Assembly: GCA_016715245.1 (NCBI GenBank) | Contig: JADKAS010000001.1 | Coordinates: 1-64,000, forward strand | From: Saprospiraceae bacterium | GTDB taxonomy: Bacteria; Bacteroidota; Bacteroidia; Chitinophagales; Saprospiraceae | DNA length: 64,000 nt | Direction of reading: 5' to 3' | Shown: piece after piece, positions 37,986 to 47,720 of the stretch | How the letters are laid out: the number at the start of each line of letters is the position of its first letter | How positions within the stretch are numbered: the first letter of the stretch is position 1 | Made by a program: the position numbers and the translations under genes | Notes under the pieces: model-generated | Told to the model about the DNA's origin: nothing | Databases searched by the model: none | The model's input: only the letters and a program-made list of their open reading frames with translations

Positions 37986-38495
37986 ATGAATCGTTTATCG
38001 CAACTGATTGATACATTTACAACGCTACTTGGTAAAACCGGAAGTTTTTTTTCAGGCCTTTTACTTTTTCTCATCATTTTTGATGTCTTTCTGCGTTTTT
38101 TATTTTCTGTCAGTGTCAATTATTTACTTGAATTGGAATGGCATTTTTTTGGGTTGATATTTTTATTGGGAGGCGGAAGTAACATTTTGAATGATAAACA
38201 TGTGAGGGTGGATTTTTTTTACGAACTTTTTTCTACCCGGAAAAAAGAAATAATAAATCTTGTTTTTCATATCCTTTTTCTTGTTCCCTGGTCTTTAATC
38301 GGTATTTATACTTGTTTTAATTATGCTTCCAATTCATTTTATATCAGAGAAACATCGCCCAATCCGGGAGGTTTAGCTGCAATTTACCCGATAAAATATG
38401 CCGTTGTATTTTGTTTTGTTTTTATCTTACTTCAGGGACTATCAGAAATTTTCAAGACCATTAACCGATTGAAAAACACATGGAATACCTTGTAG
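37986..38495 (+). CDS. dctQ: TRAP transporter small permease (DctQ type)
   Basis: Four-helix membrane subunit of a tripartite ATP-independent periplasmic transporter. At 169 aa it contains the DctQ features NYLLELEWHFFGLIFLLGGG, the following KHVRVDFFYELFSTRKKE and SPNPGGLAAIYPIKYAV. It starts directly after the proline dehydrogenase stop and overlaps dctM by 16 bp. The periplasmic binding subunit DctP, which sets substrate specificity, is not next to it. Confidence 0.9.
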   Translation: MNRLSQLIDTFTTLLGKTGSFFSGLLLFLIIFDVFLRFLFSVSVNYLLELEWHFFGLIFLLGGGSNILNDKHVRVDFFYELFSTRKKEIINLVFHILFLVPWSLIGIYTCFNYASNSFYIRETSPNPGGLAAIYPIKYAVVFCFVFILLQGLSEIFKTINRLKNTWNTL

Positions 38496-39772
38496 GCATC
38501 TTCTTTTTAGCCATATTGATTTGTCTTATGACGGGCTATCCGGTGGCGTTTGTGCTTGGCGGAATTTCGGCTGTTTTTGGATATTTTTTGGTTCCTGATT
38601 TTCTGGATTTTTTACCCTTGCGAATTATGGGAGTACTTCAGAATAATCTTTTGATGTCAATACCCATGTTTATAATGATGGGACTGGTTCTTGAAAAGAC
38701 CGGCATCGCCGAAAACCTGCTCAGATCGATGGGTAAAATGTTGTACAGGTTTCCGGGAGGACTAGCTGTTTCCGTTGTTTTGGTGGGTGGTGTTTTGGCA
38801 GCTTCCACCGGTATAGTTGGAGCTACCGTCGTTACCATGGGGTTGATCAGTCTTCCCGTTATGTTAAAATCAGGGTACAATATTTCATTGAGTACAGGAA
38901 TAATTGCTGCTTCAGGCACTTTGGGACAGATTATACCACCATCCGTTATACTGATTTTGTTGGGAAGTGTTTTGCAGGTTCCTGTAGGAGATCTGTTTAA
39001 AGCAGCTATAGTTCCTGGTATATTGCTGATGGTGTTTTACATATTATACGTAATGATTTTTTCCTTTTTTACGGCAAAAAATCAAACATTGACAGTGGCA
39101 CAACAAGCCTATGTAGACCTTGGCAAAGAAGAAAAAAGTTCATTTGTCAGTGCCATGTTTTTTCCTCTGCTGTTGATTTTTTTAGTATTGGGTTCTATTT
39201 TTTACGGTGTTGCCTCGCCGACGGAAGCTTCAGCTTTGGGTGCTGCAGGTGCTTTATGTATTGCCATTATTAAGAGGAGGATGACATTATCAATATTTAA
39301 AAAAGTGATGAAGGAAACCTCAGAACTTACGACAATGGTGTTTTTTATATTGTTGGGAGCCACAACTTTTGCATTGGTTTTCAGGGGTATGGACGGAGAT
39401 GATTTATTAACTTCTTTTGTCACAAATACACAATTGACATCAGTCCAGTTTTTTATATTGGTAATGGTACTGGTATTTATTGCCGGATTTTTTATTGATT
39501 TCATTGAAATCATTTTTATCATTGTTCCGGTAGTGGCACCCGTATTTATGATGTATAAGATTGATTTGATCTGGTTGGGTATTTTACTTGCCATCAACCT
39601 GCAAACTTCTTTTCTGACACCTCCTTTTGGTTTTGCTTTATTTTATCTGAAAGGGGTTACGCCTCCTGAAGTGAAAACTTCCGATGTATATCGGGGGGTT
39701 ATTCCGTTTATTTTGATTCAGGTGCTTGTATTTATCATAGTATGGATATTTCCTGACATACTCATCTATTGA
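38480..39772 (+). CDS. dctM: TRAP transporter large permease (DctM type)
   Basis: Twelve-helix sodium-coupled transport subunit, 430 aa. Typical segments are GYPVAFVLGGISAVFGYF, IPMFIMMGLVLEKTGIAENL, the glycine-rich GIIAASGTLGQIIPPSV, GVASPTEASALGAAGALC and LQTSFLTPPFGFALFYLKG. It overlaps dctQ by 16 bp and ends the operon; the next gene is convergent after 6 bp. Without DctP the substrate is open. Proline is not a known TRAP substrate, so the link to proline dehydrogenase may be only positional. Confidence 0.93.
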   Translation: MEYLVGIFFLAILICLMTGYPVAFVLGGISAVFGYFLVPDFLDFLPLRIMGVLQNNLLMSIPMFIMMGLVLEKTGIAENLLRSMGKMLYRFPGGLAVSVVLVGGVLAASTGIVGATVVTMGLISLPVMLKSGYNISLSTGIIAASGTLGQIIPPSVILILLGSVLQVPVGDLFKAAIVPGILLMVFYILYVMIFSFFTAKNQTLTVAQQAYVDLGKEEKSSFVSAMFFPLLLIFLVLGSIFYGVASPTEASALGAAGALCIAIIKRRMTLSIFKKVMKETSELTTMVFFILLGATTFALVFRGMDGDDLLTSFVTNTQLTSVQFFILVMVLVFIAGFFIDFIEIIFIIVPVVAPVFMMYKIDLIWLGILLAINLQTSFLTPPFGFALFYLKGVTPPEVKTSDVYRGVIPFILIQVLVFIIVWIFPDILIY

Positions 39773-39778
39773 CAAAAC

Positions 39779-40921
39779 CTATTGTCTGACTTTTCTGTCT
39801 TTCCAATGTGTATGTCCCGGTAAGAGAGCATAAATACCCATCAATAGTATATAAAATTGATAAATTATAAAGGAAACTAAAAAATTTTTCATTACATGTT
39901 TATTTTGAAAATAATAGCTCAATTTTTTCAAAAAAAAGTAGTCAATACTATATTTACCAATACATAAAAAAAGAAAAGGAGCTAAAAAATATTTTGGCTG
40001 AATAAAGGCCATCAAAATAAAAATGTTCAAAAAAAGGGATAATCCGAATACAAAGGCTTGAATAGAAAGGATATGTATATTTGCATATGCTTTTGTTTTT
40101 GTTGCCCATCTTTTTCGTTGCTGAATCAATGACTTCCAGGTGTCTTCCGCTTTGGTAAACACTTTTGCTTCAGGAGATGGTAAAAAAGCAATTTCTTTTC
40201 CCGGTAAACGGGATAATTTTTTAATCAGAAAAACATCGTCTCCCGAGGCAACATGAAGATTATCCTGAAAACCACCGGTATCCAGAAAAGATTGTTTCAG
40301 GTAACTCATATTGGCACCATTGGCCAGATAAAACTTTTTTGAAGATATGCCGTAATGGGTAAGCGCCATGGTTGCCGCAAAATCAAGCCATTGAAATCTG
40401 CCTATAGTTGTATTGGGGCCGGAAGGTAAAACAAGACCTGTGGTCATCACCAGGTTTTTATTGTTTGAATAATGGGAAATAATGTTTTGAATCCAGCCCT
40501 GAGGCAATAAACAATCACCATCTGTTGTAATGATAATTTCAGCACTGGTCCGTAAAAGACCATATTCCAGTGCATTTTTTTTTCCACTGATTGATTGGGG
40601 GAGATCGTAGGATCTTACATTTTTAACTTCAATACTGTTCAACAGTTTTTTTGTATTGTCTGTGGAATGATCATTAATGATAATGATATCATAATATTTA
40701 TTGTCAGGATTTCCTTTTAAGATGGACTCAATACATGGCAGAATATTATTTTCTTCATTCCTTACGGCAATGATGACACTTGCTTTTAAATTTTGGATTC
40801 TATTCTGGGGAGATGATTTTTTGTGATTTTTCAAAGATGTATCTGCCGAAAACAGGAGAAATCCGTAAAATAACAGTAACAGACTGATACAACATATCAG
40901 CAAAATTGTCAATAATTCCAT
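39779..40921 (-). CDS. Family 2 glycosyltransferase, membrane-bound
   Basis: Inverting GT2 glycosyltransferase with C-terminal membrane helices. The 380-aa protein starts with a membrane anchor (residues 4-25). The GT-A core follows with SVIIAVRNEENNILPCIES, IIIINDHSTDNT, TTDGDCLLPQGWI as the DxD metal site, GANMSYLKQSF, ASGDDVFLIKKL and QQRKRWATK (Q/RxxRW motif of processive or membrane GT2 enzymes). Two or three helices follow (about 282-365). Lipid or polysaccharide glycosylation is likely; the sugar is unknown. It shares an operon with the 160-aa membrane protein upstream (12-bp gap). Confidence 0.85.
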   Translation of the reverse strand: MELLTILLICCISLLLLFYGFLLFSADTSLKNHKKSSPQNRIQNLKASVIIAVRNEENNILPCIESILKGNPDNKYYDIIIINDHSTDNTKKLLNSIEVKNVRSYDLPQSISGKKNALEYGLLRTSAEIIITTDGDCLLPQGWIQNIISHYSNNKNLVMTTGLVLPSGPNTTIGRFQWLDFAATMALTHYGISSKKFYLANGANMSYLKQSFLDTGGFQDNLHVASGDDVFLIKKLSRLPGKEIAFLPSPEAKVFTKAEDTWKSLIQQRKRWATKTKAYANIHILSIQAFVFGLSLFLNIFILMAFIQPKYFLAPFLFLCIGKYSIDYFFLKKLSYYFQNKHVMKNFLVSFIIYQFYILLMGIYALLPGHTHWKDRKVRQ

Positions 40922-40933
40922 TACATAAAATGG

Positions 40934-41416
40934 TTACTTAAACATTTCATCGTATGGATTTTGTTTTGCTTTTTGACTTGTTTTTTCCAGCGGAGGAAGA
41001 TCAAGAAAATCATCTTCTTTTTGGTCTTCCACTTCTTCATATTCCGTATACTTTTCTTCCCTGTTTTGAATGGATTCAAATTTTTTCTTCACTGTTTTTC
41101 TCAATATTGCCTTTGTGAATAAATACCCGCTGACAAAAGGATATCCAAAAAACAATAAAACTATGGAAAGCACTCCCAAAACAGTATTTTCTTTCAATAA
41201 CTTGAACAAAAAGATAAAGAAGTCTTTGATCACTGTATAATCAATAATGAGTGTAAGAATCAATAAAACAGGAGCAATAATATTGAGTATGTAAAACATT
41301 CCCTTAAATAAAAAATAAAGGGCGATAAAAAAAAGGGAGAGAATGAGTAATGGTCCCAGCATCCCAAATGGACTTCTGTTATTACCTCCGACTCTGAATT
41401 CTTTGTAAATGGTCAT
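40934..41416 (-). CDS. Membrane protein of unknown function with acidic tail
   Basis: Not recognised. 160 aa: a short basic start (VGGNNRSPFG), three or four hydrophobic segments between residues 20 and 108 (MLGPLLILSLFFIALYFLF, ILNIIAPVLLILTLIIDY, VLGVLSIVLLFFGYPFVSGY). Then comes a basic patch KTVKKKFESIQ and a highly acidic cytoplasmic tail (YTEYEEVEDQKEDDFLDLPP). The charge pattern suggests a cytoplasmic interaction tail. It is first in a two-gene operon with the glycosyltransferase and has its own TATATTTG -7 box. Confidence 0.6.
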   Translation of the reverse strand: MTIYKEFRVGGNNRSPFGMLGPLLILSLFFIALYFLFKGMFYILNIIAPVLLILTLIIDYTVIKDFFIFLFKLLKENTVLGVLSIVLLFFGYPFVSGYLFTKAILRKTVKKKFESIQNREEKYTEYEEVEDQKEDDFLDLPPLEKTSQKAKQNPYDEMFK

Positions 41417-41780
41417 GGTACTTATTTTGCGTACAAATATAATCTTATTTTAATCTCATCAGATGCTTTTTTATACAAATAAGGTTAAAAACAGGGATGA
41501 TTCAGGGAAAAAATCGGACGACAATTATAATTAAAGTATTAGACTCATTTTATATTTTAAGAGAATATCTGAAATTATCTTTAAAAATAAATACCCATTT
41601 TGACAATAAAAAGTGACAAAATCAATAATTATTGCACGTAATATTTGTATAAATCATGAAATCAAAAAGACAAAATAAAAACCCGGAAAAAAAATCAAAA
41701 AAAAATGCTTTTTCAGTAACATTTAATTCATAATCAATTTAATATAAAATAAAATATTTATGATAATATTTATGTTGTTA
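41417..41780. other. AT-rich region upstream of gyrB
   Basis: About 360 bp of very AT-rich DNA with no gene between divergent transcription units. It holds several A-runs near 41650-41710. I looked for DnaA boxes (TTATCCACA and one-mismatch forms) because gyrB can lie near oriC and found none. Confidence 0.4.
41434..41441 (-). promoter_or_regulatory. -7 box of the 41416 gene
   Basis: TATATTTG on the minus strand matches TAnnTTTG, 17 nt upstream of the ATG at 41416. No -33 element is clear. Confidence 0.45.
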
Positions 41781-41812
41781 TTTGGGAAATCGGGAAAAAT
41801 TGTTTATTTTTG
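41781..41812 (+). promoter_or_regulatory. Promoter of gyrB
   Basis: TTTG at 41781-41784, a 20-bp spacer and TATTTTTG at 41805-41812 fit the Bacteroidota consensus. The predicted leader to ATG 41843 is about 25 nt. The in-frame TTG at 41810 is part of the -7 box and cannot be the start. Confidence 0.65.
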
Positions 41813-41842
41813 CACCCTTATTTTAGAATTACAGAACACTTT

Positions 41843-43805
41843 ATGAGCGAACAGGATAAAACACAAAAAAATGATAATTATGGTGCGGATAATATACAGG
41901 CACTTGAAGGATTAGAAGCCGTCAGAAAGAGGCCGGGGATGTATATCGGCAGTACGGACACGAAAGGATTGCACCATCTTGTTTGGGAGGTTATTGACAA
42001 CTCAATTGACGAACATCTTGCCGGTTATTGTACGCATATTGAAACGATTATTCATAAAGATAATTCCATAACGGTAACGGATAACGGAAGAGGTATTCCT
42101 ACGGGAATGCATGAAAAATTGCAGAAATCTGCTCTTGAAGTTGTTATGACTGTATTACATGCCGGAGGTAAATTTGATAAAAACACCTATAAAGTATCAG
42201 GTGGTCTGCACGGTGTAGGGGTTTCTTGTGTCAATGCCCTTTCCGATTATGTCAGAGTTGAAGTTCAACGGGAAGGTAAAAAGTTTGAACAGGAGTATTC
42301 CAAAGGGATTCCCCTCGGTCCCGTCAAAGAAATAGGCGTATCTGATAAAACAGGTACACGTGTCACCTTTAGACCGGATGCAGAGATTTTCGAAAGTCTT
42401 GAATATACCTATGCTACACTTGCCAGCAGAATCAGGGAATTGGCGTATCTGAATAAAGGTTTGTATCTGACCCTTACAGATGAAAGGGAAGTCCTGGAAA
42501 ACGGTGAATTCAAAAAAAACGATTTCCATTCTGAAGGTGGACTTAAAGAGTTTGTGCAGTATCTTGATGAAACCAGAACGCCGCTTATTACTGATCCTAT
42601 TTATGTAGTGGGGAAAGAGGAAAATGTTGAAGTTGAGGTCGCAATGACCTATAATACAGGCTATCAGGAGAATATTTTTTCGTTTGTTAATAATATCAAT
42701 ACCAGGGAAGGAGGTACCCACGTGGCCGGTTTCAGGAGAGCTATTGCCCGTTTGTTTAAACAATATGGAGATGACAATAACCTTTTCAGTAAATTAAAAA
42801 TCACTATACAGGGAGAAGACTTTAAAGAAGGTTTGACGGCTATTGTAAGTGTAAAGGTGCAGGAACCTCAATTTAAAGGTCAGACTAAAGGCGAACTTGG
42901 TAATTCTGAAGTAACCGGAATTGTCTCCCGATGTGTTGGGGATGTACTGAAAGATTATCTTGAAGAAAATCCTATGCAAGCCAGAAAAATTATTGATAAA
43001 ATTATTTTGGCGGCTACAGCCCGACATGCTGCGAGAAAGGCCCGTGAAATGGTGCAGCGAAAAAATATTCTGACAGGTAGCGGACTTCCCGGAAAACTTT
43101 CAGATTGCAGTTCCAAAGACCCTTATGAATCAGAAATATTTTTGGTTGAGGGTGATTCTGCCGGCGGAACAGCCAAACAAGGAAGAGACCGTAATTTTCA
43201 GGCAATTCTGCCACTCAGAGGTAAAATTTTGAATGTAGAAAAAGCTATGGAATACAAAATATATGAAAATGAGGAGATTAAAAATATGTTTACCGCCCTC
43301 GGTGTTTCCATAGAGGAAAAAGATGGCGATAAAATATTGAATATTGAAAAACTCCGGTATCATAAAATAGTCATTATGTGTGACGCCGACATCGATGGAA
43401 GTCACATTTCAACATTAATTATGACTTTCTTTTTCCGGTATATGAAACCTCTTGTTGAACAAGGTTTTGTGTATATCGCCGCACCTCCTTTGTATCAGGT
43501 GCGAAAAGGCAAAAAATTTTGTATATTGCTGGAATGATGAAGAAAGAAAATCTGCCATACTTCAATATTCGAATGGAAAAGAAGATAATTCTATTAAAAC
43601 ACAGCGATATAAAGGTTTGGGAGAAATGAACGCAGAACAGCTGTGGGAGACCACTATGGATCCTGTCAACCGAATGTTGAGACAGGTCACCATTAACGAT
43701 GCCATTGAAGCTGATCGCATTTTTTCAATGCTGATGGGAGATGAAGTTCCTCCGAGACGACAATTTATTGAAGAGAATGCCAAATATGCAAATATAGACG
43801 CATAA
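41843..43805 (+). CDS. gyrB: DNA gyrase subunit B (one frameshift)
   Basis: ATPase subunit of DNA gyrase, essential for negative supercoiling. ATG 41843 gives MSEQDKTQKND. The GHKL ATPase domain contains VRKRPGMYIGST, EVIDNSIDEHLAGY and VSGGLHGVGVSCVNALS; the TOPRIM region has FLVEGDSAGGTAKQGR and VIMCDADIDGSHI. The tail MGDEVPPRRQFIEENA is diagnostic for GyrB against ParE. Near 43511-43518 one extra T (TTTT for TTT in AAAAAATTTTGTA) ends the frame after RKGKKF. Removing it gives FVYCWNDEERKSA and a 653-aa protein, the normal length. A sequencing artefact is much more likely than a broken gyrase. Confidence 0.95.
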
Positions 43806-43941
43806 GGCTGATTTTAAAATGGTTGCGTAAATAATCTATGTGGGTTGGTCCGGAACCAATGTAAGTTCAAACCACGGTTTAAAGAATTATAAAAAAAGTT
43901 TTCCAGAACTTGAAAATAAAAGTCAAAGGTGAGTTGTTTCC

Positions 43942-44652
43942 TTATGCAATATTGGTGTACACTGCCTGAACATCATCATCGTCTTCCAGTTTGTCCAGAA
44001 GTTTTTCGATGTCAGTCATTTGCTCATCAGTAAATTCTACAGGATTCGTAGGAATTCTCTGTAAATTTGCTTTGGTGATGGAAATTCCTTTTTCTTCAAT
44101 GGCTTTTGTCAATGTTCCGAAATCCGTATAATCAGCATATGCATACACGGTATTGTCATCAAGTTCTATGCTTACAAGACCATGGTCTATGAGTTCCAGT
44201 TCCATTTCTTCAATATCAAAATCTTCCGGTTTTTCGAATTCTACTACTGTTTTTCTGTCGAACATAAATTCCAGAGAACCTGAAGGTGCCAATCCTCCAC
44301 CTATTTTATTGAAATAAGATTTTACATTGGCAATCGTTCGGGTAGTGTTGTCCGTCGCACACTCCACAAATACCAAAACACCAAACGGACCTTTTCCCTC
44401 ATAATTAACTTCTACAAAATTATCTGAATCTTTACCGGCAGCTCTTTTAATAGCGTTTTCAACATTGTCCTTAGGCATGTTGGCAGCTTTTGCAGCCTGA
44501 ATAGCTAATCGAAGTTTAGGATTCATATCTGGATCAATGCCTCCTTCTTTAGCAGCCATAGTAATCATTCTGGAAACTTTCGGGAAGACCCTGGACATGG
44601 TTGCCCATCTTTTTTCTTTTGCTGCTCTTCGATATTCAAATGCGCGTCCCAT
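43942..44652 (-). CDS. yebC: YebC/PmpR family regulatory protein
   Basis: Conserved cytoplasmic protein of the YebC/TACO1 family, 236 aa; members act as DNA-binding regulators or ribosome-associated factors that relieve proline stalling. Opening MGRAFEYRRAAKEKRWATMS, then PDMNPKLRLAIQAAKAANMPKDNVENAI, EVNYEGKGPFGVLVFVEC and LAPSGSLEFMFDRKTVVEF are the family blocks. It has its own TACTTTTG -7 box and is monocistronic. Its position after gyrB is convergent. Confidence 0.93.
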   Translation of the reverse strand: MGRAFEYRRAAKEKRWATMSRVFPKVSRMITMAAKEGGIDPDMNPKLRLAIQAAKAANMPKDNVENAIKRAAGKDSDNFVEVNYEGKGPFGVLVFVECATDNTTRTIANVKSYFNKIGGGLAPSGSLEFMFDRKTVVEFEKPEDFDIEEMELELIDHGLVSIELDDNTVYAYADYTDFGTLTKAIEEKGISITKANLQRIPTNPVEFTDEQMTDIEKLLDKLEDDDDVQAVYTNIA

Positions 44653-44687
44653 AATATTGATTTTTATAAAAATGTCAATTGCAAGTG

Positions 44688-44695
44688 CAAAAGTA
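44688..44695 (-). promoter_or_regulatory. -7 box of yebC
   Basis: TACTTTTG on the minus strand matches TAnnTTTG, 35 nt upstream of the yebC ATG at 44652. Confidence 0.45.
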
Positions 44696-44731
44696 TAAAA
44701 TTCTCTTAATTTTTAAAGATTAAAATGGTTT

Positions 44732-46309
44732 TTAATAACGATTGTCTGCTTCACTACACAGATAGTCAAATACTTTTCCGGCTACTTTCTGACCATCCAT
44801 AGCTGCTGACAGTATGCCTCCGGCATATCCTGCTCCCTCCCCGCATGGAAATAATCCATCAAGATCAGGTGACATCAGCGTGTTTTCGTCCCGGAGAATT
44901 TTTATTGGTGATGATGTCCGGCTCTCTACGCCTATAATATTGGCTTCATTCGTCAGATAACCTTTCATTTTTTTATCAATCTCTATCAAACCCATCCTCA
45001 ATCTTTTATAAATAAAATCCGGCAAGAGCTGATGTAAAGGTGCAGAAATCAATCCCGGTATATAGGAGGTAGGGTTTAGGGTAGGGGATATGACGCCTTC
45101 CACAAAATCCCTGACTCTTTGGGCAGGGGCTTTTTGAGAGCCTTCTCCAAAGTCAAACATTTTTTTTTCAACACTGATTTGAAAATCCAAAGAAGCAAAC
45201 TCTCCGGAATATCCATGTTGTTTGAGCTCTTCGACCGACACTGAGGTCACAAATCCTGAATTGGCAAAAGGGCTGTCACGACGGCTTAATGACATTCCGT
45301 TTACCACGATTTCTCCGGGGGAAGTAGCTGCCGGCACCACAAGACCTCCGGGACACATACAGAAAGAAAAAACACCCTTATCCTGAACCTGAGCCACGAC
45401 AGCATAACTGGCAGCCGGCAAATTTTCTTCTCTTTCCTTTTGATGATACTGAAAAGAATCAATGGTTTTTTGTGAATGTTCTATTCTCAACCCCAGTGCA
45501 AAATCTTTTGCTTCAATACGCCACCCTTTGTTTTTACACAAATAAAAGATATCGCGTGCAGAATGACCGGTACATAAAATCAGCGATTTACCGGTAAATA
45601 ATGACCCATCTTCACAGACTAAACCTTTCATTTTGTTGTTCTCTTCAAGAATATCAACTACTTTTTTTTCAAAAAATACCTTACCGCCGTGATCTTCGAT
45701 TGTTTTTCGTATAGAAGAGATAATCAAGGGCAGTTTATTAGATCCTATGTGGGGATGAGCGTCAATTAAAATATCATCAGGTGCGCCGTGTTCCACCAAC
45801 TGATGTAATACCTTTTCAATTTTTCCTCGTTTGTGAGAACGGGTATACAGTTTTCCGTCACTATAGGTTCCTGCACCACCTTCTCCGAAACAATAATTAC
45901 TGTCCGGATTTACGACGCCAAATTGCTGAATGGCGCGCAAATCTCTCCTTCTCGTCTGAACATCTTTACCCCGCTCAAAAATAATGGGTTTCAATCCGCA
46001 CAGTAAACACTCAAGACCTGCAAAATAGCCGGCAGGTCCGGAGCCAACAATAAATACTTCTTCTTTATCATGAACATTTTGATAGTCCTTCATTACAGAA
46101 GGAAGAGGTTTGACTTTTTCGTCAATGTATATATCGTACCTCATGATAAATACAGGTCTTTTACTTCTGGCATCAACAGATCTTTTTCTAAGAATCACAT
46201 CCTGTATTCTTTCTTTGGGCACTTTAACCTTTTTAACGATCAATTCTTTGATCAGAACTTCGTCGTAAATCTGGTCGGGAAAAAGTTTTAATTCAATGGT
46301 TTGAACCAT
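44732..46309 (-). CDS. FAD-dependent dehydrogenase, COG2509 type
   Basis: Uncharacterised flavoprotein of the COG2509 family, 525 aa. An N-terminal ferredoxin-like domain (about residues 1-75, VQTIELKLFPDQIYDE) precedes the FAD-binding motif VFIVGSGPAGYFAGLECLL. FGEGGAGTYSDGKLYTRS, FCMCPGGLVVPAA and the C-terminal FPCGEGAGYAGGI are characteristic of the family. The reaction is unknown. It is intact and stands alone, with a TATTTTTG -7 box (complement of 46330-46337) 20 nt upstream of its ATG at 46309. Confidence 0.85.
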   Translation of the reverse strand: MVQTIELKLFPDQIYDEVLIKELIVKKVKVPKERIQDVILRKRSVDARSKRPVFIMRYDIYIDEKVKPLPSVMKDYQNVHDKEEVFIVGSGPAGYFAGLECLLCGLKPIIFERGKDVQTRRRDLRAIQQFGVVNPDSNYCFGEGGAGTYSDGKLYTRSHKRGKIEKVLHQLVEHGAPDDILIDAHPHIGSNKLPLIISSIRKTIEDHGGKVFFEKKVVDILEENNKMKGLVCEDGSLFTGKSLILCTGHSARDIFYLCKNKGWRIEAKDFALGLRIEHSQKTIDSFQYHQKEREENLPAASYAVVAQVQDKGVFSFCMCPGGLVVPAATSPGEIVVNGMSLSRRDSPFANSGFVTSVSVEELKQHGYSGEFASLDFQISVEKKMFDFGEGSQKAPAQRVRDFVEGVISPTLNPTSYIPGLISAPLHQLLPDFIYKRLRMGLIEIDKKMKGYLTNEANIIGVESRTSSPIKILRDENTLMSPDLDGLFPCGEGAGYAGGILSAAMDGQKVAGKVFDYLCSEADNRY

Positions 46310-46575
46310 TATGGTTGAAATTTGAAGGGCAAAAATACTGAATATAAACTACTTAATAGTGTTAAACGGTGATTTCAAAATGATAATTTTTTATAATCCA
46401 GCCATCATATACCTGACCATTTTTTTAATTTAAAACATCCGGGTCACTAACACCATATGTACTGATTTCTTGAATTAACGTATTGAATCAACATTTACAA
46501 ACAAACAAACTTAATATAATCCTTTGAATGACAATAAAATCTTCACTGGATACTTTTTAGTTCATAGTAAAATGT

Positions 46576-46583
46576 TACTTTTG
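46576..46583 (+). promoter_or_regulatory. -7 box of ychF
   Basis: TACTTTTG matches TAnnTTTG, 25 nt before the ychF ATG at 46609. The rest of the 299-bp region 46310-46608 holds the divergent box of the COG2509 gene (46330-46337) and nothing else I can name. Confidence 0.5.
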
Positions 46584-46608
46584 CGCCGTTTTTAAATAAT
46601 CATACATT

Positions 46609-47706
46609 ATGGGATTACAGTGTGGAATCGTCGGGTTGCCGAATGTCGGTAAATCAACTTTGTTTAATGCCTTAACCTCTGCCAAAGCATTGGCGGCAAA
46701 TTATCCATTTGCCACAAAGGAACCCAATCTGGGCGTCATCGTGGTGCCTGACCCACGACTGGATAAACTTGCTGAATTGGTAAACCCTCAAAGGGTTTTA
46801 CCGACCAGTGTAGAAATTCTGGATATTGCCGGTCTTATCAAAGGTGCCAGTAAGGGAGAAGGACTTGGAAATCAATTTTTGGCCAACATCAGGGAAGTGG
46901 ATGCCATCATTCACGTGGTCAGATGTTTTGAAGATGATAATGTCATTCACGTGGACGGCAGTGTAAATCCGGTCAGAGATAAAGAAATTATAGACCTTGA
47001 ACTGATATTCAAAGATATTGAGACTGTAGAAAAGAGACTCGATAAATTAAAGAAACAAGCCAAGTCAGGTGCTAAAGACGATGCCATAAATGTGGAATGG
47101 GCAGCTGGTTTACTGGCACATCTTGAGCAGGAAAAACCTGCTCGAAGTTTTGTTGTGGATGAAAATCAGGCTGAATTGTTCAGGGACATGTATTTACTGA
47201 CATCAAAACCCATCTTGTATGTTTGTAATGTTGATGAGGCAAGTGTTTTGACCGGAAATATTCATACGGAGAGATTTAAAGAAGCAGTAATTGATGAAAA
47301 TGCCGAGGTTTTGTTCATATGTGCCGGAATAGAAGCAGAAATTGCCGAACTGGAATCCAAAGATGAGAGAATGGAATTTATTGAGGCGATGGGTTTAAGT
47401 GAACCAGGAGTCAACAGAATCATTCATGCGGCTTATCATCTACTTCAGTTATATACTTATTTTACCGCGGGAGAAAAAGAAGTGCGGGCCTGGACTATTC
47501 ACAAAGGCTGGAAGGCTCCTCAGGCTGCTGGGGTCATTCACACGGATTTTGAAAAGGGTTTCATCCGAGCTGAAGTAATCAAATATGCGGATTATGTGAA
47601 GTATGGTTCTGAGTCTGCCATTAAAGAAGCAGGGAAAATGAATGTGGAAGGTAAAGAATATGTCGTTGAAGACGGCGATATTATGCATTTCAGATTTAAC
47701 GTATAA
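46609..47706 (+). CDS. ychF: Redox-regulated ATPase YchF
   Basis: OBG-family P-loop protein that prefers ATP, associated with ribosomes and oxidative-stress control. At 365 aa it has G1 GLPNVGKST at residues 9-17, ILDIAGLIKGASKGEGLGN (G3 region), then a coiled-coil insert (about 130-200). CNVDEA replaces the GTPase NKxD motif, as expected for ATP specificity, and the C-terminal TGS domain ends in DGDIMHFRFNV. Intact; monocistronic. Confidence 0.96.
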   Translation: MGLQCGIVGLPNVGKSTLFNALTSAKALAANYPFATKEPNLGVIVVPDPRLDKLAELVNPQRVLPTSVEILDIAGLIKGASKGEGLGNQFLANIREVDAIIHVVRCFEDDNVIHVDGSVNPVRDKEIIDLELIFKDIETVEKRLDKLKKQAKSGAKDDAINVEWAAGLLAHLEQEKPARSFVVDENQAELFRDMYLLTSKPILYVCNVDEASVLTGNIHTERFKEAVIDENAEVLFICAGIEAEIAELESKDERMEFIEAMGLSEPGVNRIIHAAYHLLQLYTYFTAGEKEVRAWTIHKGWKAPQAAGVIHTDFEKGFIRAEVIKYADYVKYGSESAIKEAGKMNVEGKEYVVEDGDIMHFRFNV

Positions 47707-47720
47707 AAAGATATATTTTT

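Noticed and set aside
41417..41842. Possible origin of replication in the AT-rich DNA before gyrB
   Set aside because: No DnaA boxes or ordered repeats were found, and the region is explained by the gyrB promoter plus AT-rich filler.
41810..41842. Upstream TTG start for gyrB adding 11 residues
   Set aside because: The TTG is the end of the -7 box TATTTTTG and would not be in the transcript; ATG 41843 begins the conserved GyrB N-terminus.
43505..43525. Programmed frameshift in gyrB
   Set aside because: There is no slippery heptamer with a following pseudoknot, GyrB is not known to need recoding, and the same kind of lesion occurs in many other genes here.
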